Assembly: GCF_900155615.1 (NCBI RefSeq)
Contig: NZ_FUHT01000003.1
Span: 806,001 to 870,000 of the forward strand
Direction of reading: 5' to 3'
Source: Massiliimalia massiliensis
GTDB taxonomy: Bacteria > Bacillota > Clostridia > Oscillospirales > Ruminococcaceae
Length of the DNA stretch: 64,000 bases
Position 1 is the stretch's first letter. Every line of letters starts with the position of its first letter. Under the pieces are notes generated by a model, which saw nothing but the letters and a program-made list of their open reading frames with translations, did no database searches and was not told where the DNA came from. Below, in pieces: positions 59,079 through 64,000 of the stretch. The translations under genes were made by a program, and so were the position numbers.

Positions 59079-60113
59079 ATGAATAGATATTGGTATTGCG
59101 GCATTCAGGTGAAAGGAATGGAAACCGTCTATTCTTATATCAGCGATACTGGAGAGATAAAGTCTGGTTCTTATGTGATGGTACCATTTGGAAATCAAAA
59201 TGCACTGAGAATAGGAATTGTAAAATTCTGTTCAGAATATACGGCGGAAGAAGCACCATATCCGGTCGAATGGACAAAACATATTGTACGAGAAGCTACA
59301 GCTGAAGAATATGAAAATCAGCCGCCACTCCCTCCGTACTATAGAAACGATGACATCCAAGATGATCTGGATGAAGTGAATTACTCCATTGGAATCGAAG
59401 ACTGGGAAGAAGTTTATGAATGGGCATACTGTCACGATGATGATTCCAATGAGAGAATTGCCAGAAAAGCTGTAGAGTGTTATGAGCTTTGTATAGAACA
59501 CGATATGCCGGAAGCCGCCTTGGATCTCGGTGAGCTTTATGATACCGGAAAGGTTGTGGAGCAGAACCATCAAAAAGCGTATGAACTTTATCAAATAGCG
59601 GCTGATGCAGGCCTGATTTCAGCGATCCGCAACTGCGGGTATGGTCCCTATTACGGACAACATCAGGATATTGACTACAAGAAGGCATATCAATATTTTT
59701 CTCTCGGCGCATTACTCCATGATGATGCAAACTGTTTGTATAAATTGGGTGATATGTATCTGAATGGTTACGGCGTAGATCAAAATGAAGATTATGCTTT
59801 TATGCTCTATCAGAGAGCCTTGGGTTGCTGTCAAAAAAATGATAGGGATTCCGTTTTCATTGCTGATGCACAATTCCGAGTGGGGAAATGCTATCTTGAT
59901 GGTATCGGTACATACAAAAATACAGAAAAGGCACACGAACTACTATCTCTTGCACTTGTGAACTTCTATAAAAGGCGGAAAAGGGATCATTTTGTAATTG
60001 AGCTCATTCGGTCTACCAAAGAATTATTGGTACAAGCACAAACTGATCTTGATAAGGAAACATCGGATTACCAAAGAAAATGGGACTGTGAACTCGATGA
60101 TCTACAATTTTAA
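59079..60113 (+). CDS. Sel1-like repeat (SLR) protein
   Basis: 344 residues. After an N-terminal beta-rich region (VYSYISDTGEIKSGSYVMVP, FGNQNALRIGIVKFCSEYTA) the protein contains at least three Sel1 repeats: EAALDLGELYDTGKVVEQNH, NCLYKLGDMYLNGYGVDQNE, DAQFRVGKCYLDGIGTYKNT. SLR proteins are alpha-solenoids mediating protein-protein contact. GGGGAAA precedes the ATG. It is the only plus-strand gene of the island and reads toward the right-hand direct repeat. Confidence 0.88.
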   Translation: MNRYWYCGIQVKGMETVYSYISDTGEIKSGSYVMVPFGNQNALRIGIVKFCSEYTAEEAPYPVEWTKHIVREATAEEYENQPPLPPYYRNDDIQDDLDEVNYSIGIEDWEEVYEWAYCHDDDSNERIARKAVECYELCIEHDMPEAALDLGELYDTGKVVEQNHQKAYELYQIAADAGLISAIRNCGYGPYYGQHQDIDYKKAYQYFSLGALLHDDANCLYKLGDMYLNGYGVDQNEDYAFMLYQRALGCCQKNDRDSVFIADAQFRVGKCYLDGIGTYKNTEKAHELLSLALVNFYKRRKRDHFVIELIRSTKELLVQAQTDLDKETSDYQRKWDCELDDLQF

Positions 60114-60130
60114 AAATCATACATATATTA

Positions 60131-60180
60131 ACAAATATCTCCCGGAGTCTTTTCATGAAAAGACTCCGGGAGATATTTGT
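60131..60180 (+). terminator. 24-bp perfect hairpin after the Sel1 gene
   Basis: 60131-60154 pairs with 60157-60180 without mismatch, leaving a 2-nt centre. A smaller hairpin (GGAGTGAC 60213-60220 / GTCACTCC 60230-60237) follows. Confidence 0.78.
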
Positions 60181-60292
60181 GTCGTGCAACTTCGCATGAA
60201 TACTGAAAAAATGGAGTGACATCTATTTTGTCACTCCTTACTTTATATTACAATTATTTAATAAAGTTGATTTATCATTTTGCATAAAAAGA

Positions 60293-60326
60293 AAACCTAC
60301 GGTGTGCATACCGCTCCCGTAGGTTT
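60293..60326 (+). repeat. Hairpin immediately left of the second 169-bp repeat
   Basis: AAACCTACGG (60293-60302) pairs with CCGTAGGTTT (60317-60326); its last two bases are also the first two of the direct repeat. The hairpin before the left repeat copy is in the same relative place but unrelated in sequence. Confidence 0.7.
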
Positions 60327-60493
60327 GGGCTAGGGTGACGGAATTGTTACCCTGTGATTCAGAAGAAAAATGAGAATTAGGGGTTCAGATTTGGTCACTT
60401 TTTTATTTTTGCATTGCGATTTTCTTAATTTTACTTTTTGATGTCCCATTTTTATAAAAATGAGCAAACCTGGAAAAGTAGCTTAAATACTGG
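60325..60493. repeat. 169-bp direct repeat, right copy
   Basis: See 52339-52507: same orientation, one mismatch. Recombination between the copies would release a 7,986-bp circle containing the whole M48-TerB-Sel1 region. Confidence 0.95.
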
Positions 60494-60495
60494 AT

Positions 60496-61377
60496 TTAAT
60501 CTTCACGTTCAAAAACATGATGTATAAATTGCAATGCCCCTTTTGCATCTTGGTCAAGTTGTTCTTCTGTAGGATTTATCATCAGGTCTCTCCATACCCT
60601 GATATCAGAACCTATTGTTCCACCACTCATAACAAAAGGTTCCATCACTATATCGTGTTGGTAATTAATATCTCGAAGCGCTTGACCTATTTCTGCCCAC
60701 GGCAGTGTCCCTTTTCCTGGAACTTTTCTATTCTGTTCTCCGATATGGAGATGACCTAATTTATTTCCGGCCAGTCGGATAGCCGCTCCCATATTATCCT
60801 CTTCAATATTCATATGGAAAGTATCTAACATGATTTTTACATGTGAGCTGCCTACTGCATCAACAAAATCAATTGCTTCCGTGCAGGTATTGATCATATA
60901 TGACTCATAGCGATTCAACACTTCCATCCCTAAGGTCACATCATTTTCCTCTGCAACTTTGGACAATATCTGCATACTCTTTACAGCGTGTTCTACGTCA
61001 GCCTGTTTATTTCTGGGCATACTCATATCCATTGGCCAATAGGTATAAAGTCCCCCGCCTAAAAATTTAATATTCATTAAATTTAACTTCGAAATTAAAT
61101 TTGTGAAAAATATTATCGCTTGTTTTCTAATATGTTGATCAGGTGAAGACACATTTTGCTTTTTAGTCGGGCCATATCCGGCTGTCAAAATAATGCCATT
61201 ATCTTCCGCGCATTTTTTAATTTCGAGCAACTGATGGTCTGTTAGGCTGTCATTTTGCAGTGTGGCACAAGAAATTTCCAATATATCAAAGCCTAATTTT
61301 TTCACTTTTTCAATATAGTATTTATAATCTGAGACCCACTCTTTTTCCCAGTACGCATTGTAAATCCCATATTTCAT
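60496..61377 (-). CDS. D-allulose (psicose)/D-tagatose 3-epimerase-like enzyme
   Basis: 293 residues, TIM barrel, Mn2+-dependent keto-sugar 3-epimerase family. It begins MKYGIYNAYWEKEWVSDYKY and closely follows the pattern of the clostridial D-psicose 3-epimerase I remember. Metal and catalytic residues: Glu in LGMEVLNRYES, Asp in IMLDTFHMNIEE, His in LGHLHIGEQNR, Glu in IVMEPFVMSGG. It probably interconverts D-fructose/D-allulose or related ketoses as part of the sugar operon on its right. Transcribed after the GH127-like gene. Confidence 0.9.
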   Translation of the reverse strand: MKYGIYNAYWEKEWVSDYKYYIEKVKKLGFDILEISCATLQNDSLTDHQLLEIKKCAEDNGIILTAGYGPTKKQNVSSPDQHIRKQAIIFFTNLISKLNLMNIKFLGGGLYTYWPMDMSMPRNKQADVEHAVKSMQILSKVAEENDVTLGMEVLNRYESYMINTCTEAIDFVDAVGSSHVKIMLDTFHMNIEEDNMGAAIRLAGNKLGHLHIGEQNRKVPGKGTLPWAEIGQALRDINYQHDIVMEPFVMSGGTIGSDIRVWRDLMINPTEEQLDQDAKGALQFIHHVFERED

Positions 61378-61467
61378 TATAATTTCCTCCGCTATTATGT
61401 AATTTATAAATTTCTGCTGACAGCCTGATCCCTTGATCCGGAGGCAGACTATCAGCAGGTCTTTTCA

Positions 61468-63066
61468 TCAAGATATTTCTTGAAAAAAGCATAATCTTTT
61501 GCCCTGAGAAGAAGCCGCTATAACGGAGTCGCCTTTCCACTGGAAAATCAACTTATGATCTTTAAATTTGTATTCTTTATCTTCCTCAATCAAAGGCAGT
61601 CGAAAAGAATAGGTATGTCCTACTGCAAGATGGTTTAAATACAGCCAATCGCCTAAAATGCAAAAAGCAATTCCTGATTCTTGTAACTCTTTTTCGAGCT
61701 GTTTGCGATCCATTCGTCTGCTGAGTCTGATTCGTAGGTTTTTCTTTACTCTCAATTTAACAGACAGAATGTCATTGTGTTGATATGGACTGACAAATTT
61801 GATTTCTTGATTTTCATAGTCAAATAACAAGTTGATGCTGTAAATATTATTGTCTTCCGTTGTTTGGTAACATTTAGACCAGCAAAGTCCGCTAACTCCA
61901 CCGATAATATCCCAATTATAAGAAATTTCACTGCCTGGTTCATCTTCATGGCTGTATGGTGTCGGGAAACCAAATGAACCTTTTACCCTTCTCGCCATGT
62001 AACTTTTAGAATCATCATCATTATATTCATCTGAAATAAAGCAAGGATCTAATAATTGAGATGGCAGGATATGTCCTCGCAACATTTGTTCTGCCCGTTC
62101 ATAGTATTCAGAAAAACCGGCTTTCCCCAAAAACAGGCAAACTTCTAACAAGTCACAGCTATCATTGATTTCTCCTACCAAATTTGTGCGATTTAAGTTT
62201 TCGGTTACCCAACCGGTGTCGATCGCAATTTGATAAAATCCATTTTCCATAAATGCTTTTAACCGTTTAAACAGCAGCATGTCACCAGTGATATCCGCTA
62301 ATAGGGCAATACCAGACAACATCGATGTTGTAGAATAAGGATGCATGGCAGTTCGATTGGGATCAAAAGAGCCATCCTCTAGAACAACAGTTTTTAATGC
62401 GATATCAGCCAACTTACAAGCAAGAGTTAAAGCAGCAGAGCTGTAACTAATTTGATAATATCTGATCAATCCACCGATAAATCTTCCAAACGTATTGCAA
62501 AAACGTGTCTGTTCTAAATCTCCGGTAAAAAGGCCTACACTTTTGGCGCCGGTTGCTTTCTCATAAGCAAATGAATCCCATTTTCCGTTTTCGAAATCAA
62601 AATATTTTTCTACCGTCATAATGACGTCTTCTGCTATTGCAAGCGCACGAACGTCATGATCATAAAGATAGACGACCGTCAATCCAAAAAATGATTCACG
62701 TAAGTTGCAGAGATCGACTTCTTTTTTCAATTCAAAAGTGTCTAAGTCAATGTTTGCCGGCAAATGAATTTGATTATCGTATACTTTGAAAACCCATTTT
62801 TTTAACTTTTGAAATACAGTAGGATCTAATTCCATTCCTGTTACAAACTGAGAAAAAAACAAACTTTCCGCCCATCTTCCAGGACAGTGTCCACAACTCC
62901 AGCTTGTGTGATGATAATTTCCGAACCGATTTCCGGTAACAATATTTTCAAAGTAAGGTAAATCATCATGTTTAGGATCATACCACTCACACATAGGGCT
63001 TTTAGCTTCCCGAATAGCCATATCTAAGTCATTCGCATTTGTCATAACATATTTTGGAAAATTCAT
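61468..63066 (-). CDS. GH127-like (alpha/alpha)6-barrel protein
   Basis: About 532 residues, no signal peptide. The N-terminal two thirds are helical-barrel-like with WDSFAYEKATGAKSVGLFTG, DPNRTAMHPYSTTSMLSGIA and VGEINDSCDLLEVCLFLGKA; the last third is beta-rich (YQHNDILSVKLRVKKNLRIR). The overall order and the Glu/Cys-containing GEINDSCDLLEVC stretch resemble GH127/DUF1680 beta-L-arabinofuranosidases, where a Cys acts with zinc, but I cannot confirm the full zinc set. GGGAGG favours ATG 63066 over 63072. It sits between the ABC permease and epimerase genes. Confidence 0.65.
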   Translation of the reverse strand: MNFPKYVMTNANDLDMAIREAKSPMCEWYDPKHDDLPYFENIVTGNRFGNYHHTSWSCGHCPGRWAESLFFSQFVTGMELDPTVFQKLKKWVFKVYDNQIHLPANIDLDTFELKKEVDLCNLRESFFGLTVVYLYDHDVRALAIAEDVIMTVEKYFDFENGKWDSFAYEKATGAKSVGLFTGDLEQTRFCNTFGRFIGGLIRYYQISYSSAALTLACKLADIALKTVVLEDGSFDPNRTAMHPYSTTSMLSGIALLADITGDMLLFKRLKAFMENGFYQIAIDTGWVTENLNRTNLVGEINDSCDLLEVCLFLGKAGFSEYYERAEQMLRGHILPSQLLDPCFISDEYNDDDSKSYMARRVKGSFGFPTPYSHEDEPGSEISYNWDIIGGVSGLCWSKCYQTTEDNNIYSINLLFDYENQEIKFVSPYQHNDILSVKLRVKKNLRIRLSRRMDRKQLEKELQESGIAFCILGDWLYLNHLAVGHTYSFRLPLIEEDKEYKFKDHKLIFQWKGDSVIAASSQGKRLCFFQEIS

Positions 63067-63087
63067 AAACATTTCCTCCCAACATCA

Positions 63088-63930
63088 TTAGCCTTTAACG
63101 GCACCTGAAGTCATTCCTTCTATAAATTTTTTTTGCAAAGCAATATATAAAATAATGATCGGACCTATAGCGATGGCTCCGGCGGTAAAAACACTGGCTA
63201 GATCCATAGAGTATTGAGAAACAAATTTATAAAATCGTGTGGATACTGTGCGGACATCATCTGTTGACAGATAAGTATTTGCCCACAAAAATTCATTCCA
63301 ACACTGTACAAAAACCAACAGCGCCACAGTGGAAAAAATCGGGCGAGCAATTGGCATTGTTACATACCATACTACGCTTACTTCACTGCATCCATCAATT
63401 TTCCCGGCCTCTTCCAATTCTTTTGGAATTCCAATTAGGTAAGTCCTCAATAACAAGAGATTGAAAGAAAGAAATATCGCCGAATAAATTATTATCATTG
63501 ATAATCTGGTATTTACAATGCCTAGTTTTGTAAATACGGTATAATTGGGGGTAATAAACAGAAATCCGGGTATGCTCATCCCTAAGGTAAAATAACCCAG
63601 AAAAAAGCTCTTGAAAGGAACATATAATTTTGCTAGCGCATAGGAAGCTAATCCCCCAAAGACTAAAATTACCAATACACAAGTAAATCCAATAGAGAAC
63701 GAACTAATAAAAGCGGAAGTATATCCACCCTTTTGCCAAGTTTCAATATAGTTTGAAAAGTCAAGTGAGGTGGGGATTCCTATTGGGAAATTTTTAATTT
63801 CCTTATCTGTTCGCAAGCTGTTTATAAACAGCATAATCAACGGAAAAATCTGAAAAGCAGTTATAAGAATCAAAAAAATATGTACCATAGGATTTGTTCG
63901 TTTTTGCTTTTCTATATAGCTTTTTTTCAC
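63088..63930 (-). CDS. Carbohydrate ABC transporter permease, MalG-type
   Basis: 280 residues, six membrane helices; EAA loop ELEEAGKIDGCSEVSVVWYV and C-terminal KKFIEGMTSGAVKG. The start GTG at 63930 overlaps the stop TAG of the preceding permease (TAGTG), showing coupling. AGGAGCGGAGGAA lies upstream. It pairs with the truncated MalF-type gene at the window edge. Confidence 0.94.
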   Translation of the reverse strand: MKKSYIEKQKRTNPMVHIFLILITAFQIFPLIMLFINSLRTDKEIKNFPIGIPTSLDFSNYIETWQKGGYTSAFISSFSIGFTCVLVILVFGGLASYALAKLYVPFKSFFLGYFTLGMSIPGFLFITPNYTVFTKLGIVNTRLSMIIIYSAIFLSFNLLLLRTYLIGIPKELEEAGKIDGCSEVSVVWYVTMPIARPIFSTVALLVFVQCWNEFLWANTYLSTDDVRTVSTRFYKFVSQYSMDLASVFTAGAIAIGPIIILYIALQKKFIEGMTSGAVKG

Positions 63931-64000
63931 TATTCCTCCGCTCCTTTCCCCAGAATTCTCATTACTATGAAAGCAATTAATACTAAGGCACTTTGTATCA
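63930..64000 (-). CDS. Carbohydrate ABC transporter permease, MalF-type, 3' end
   Basis: Only the last 22 codons are inside the window: a hydrophobic end of a membrane helix (IQSALVLIAFIVMRILGKGA) and EE before the TAG. Position directly before a MalG-type permease and the shared base of stop and start identify it as the partner permease. Confidence 0.7.
   Translation of the reverse strand, partial: IQSALVLIAFIVMRILGKGAEE

Larger units (their letters stand above)
60114..60495. other. Hairpin-rich intergenic region at the right island edge
   Basis: Three perfect hairpins in a row (60131-60180, 60213-60237, 60293-60326) and then the right 169-bp repeat, which ends two bases before the stop codon of the epimerase gene. 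No gene is supported. Confidence 0.7.

Noticed and set aside
52339-60493. CRISPR array or insertion sequence
   Set aside because: Only two long repeats 8 kb apart, no spacer pattern, no terminal inverted repeats and no transposase gene.
1-64000. tRNA or rRNA genes
   Set aside because: No cloverleaf or conserved rRNA segment was recognised by eye; a covariance-model scan would be decisive.

Overview
The window looks like the chromosome of a spore-forming, probably gut-dwelling anaerobe of the Clostridia (Oscillospiraceae/Ruminococcaceae-like). Sporulation and germination genes (cwlD, spoIIE, a Spo0A-family regulator) sit among Firmicutes-style housekeeping genes: single-chain glycyl-tRNA synthetase, fhs, long-form hpf and recD2. 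The first ~51 kb has moderate G+C. From about 51.5 kb to the right edge the DNA is visibly more AT-rich. No rRNA, tRNA, CRISPR array, transposase or integrase was recognised.

Layout. 0-8.3 kb: membrane protein fragment, cwlD-radA-acetyltransferase, a membrane-fusion protein/ABC permease pair lacking an ATPase gene, and convergent spoIIE. 8.4-16 kb: minus-strand housekeeping genes (ABM protein, gltX, MATE, pyrE, radical SAM activase-like, uncharacterised protein, HAD phosphatase, prmA). 16-24.6 kb: glyS, TM2 protein, recD2-comF-like, asnS, larE, then a Spo0A paralogue with a degenerate receiver. 24.7-33.6 kb: upp, rpiB, tsaB, tsaE; fhs behind a structured leader; FtsW/RodA protein, rsmD, coaD, coiled-coil protein, hpf, HAD hydrolase. 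33.7-37 kb: GH25-LysM lysozyme, GNAT, GyrI-like protein, and a NifX-like/DUF134 pair with a conspicuous promoter.

37.2-46.3 kb is a carbohydrate locus: lipoprotein binding protein, two ABC permeases, GH51 arabinofuranosidase, AraC-type regulator, MFS transporter, VOC protein and GH172 enzyme. Together they suggest import and cleavage of arabinofuranosyl or fructofuranosyl glycosides. 47.2-52 kb is an aldehyde/redox cluster (flavodoxin lipoprotein, Fe-alcohol dehydrogenase, aldo/keto reductase, CMD protein, flavodoxin-like reductase). It is divergent from a MerR regulator of NmlR/AdhR type and has a textbook 19-bp-spacer promoter.

52.3-60.5 kb is an apparent island bounded by two nearly identical 169-bp direct repeats. 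It holds an XRE regulator - M48 metalloprotease fusion - TerB - glycine-zipper membrane protein - HTH operon, small unknown ORFs, an RtcB C-terminal remnant and a Sel1-repeat protein. The M48/TerB/glycine-zipper set is the best candidate here for an undescribed system. 60.5-64 kb begins a second carbohydrate operon (D-allulose/tagatose 3-epimerase-like enzyme, GH127-like protein, two ABC permeases).

Cross-cutting signals are three genes whose Shine-Dalgarno is separated from the start codon by a hairpin, a spoIIE promoter with the 21-bp spacing typical of Spo0A-activated promoters, and several palindromic operators. All identifications were made by eye from motifs; no database search was run.
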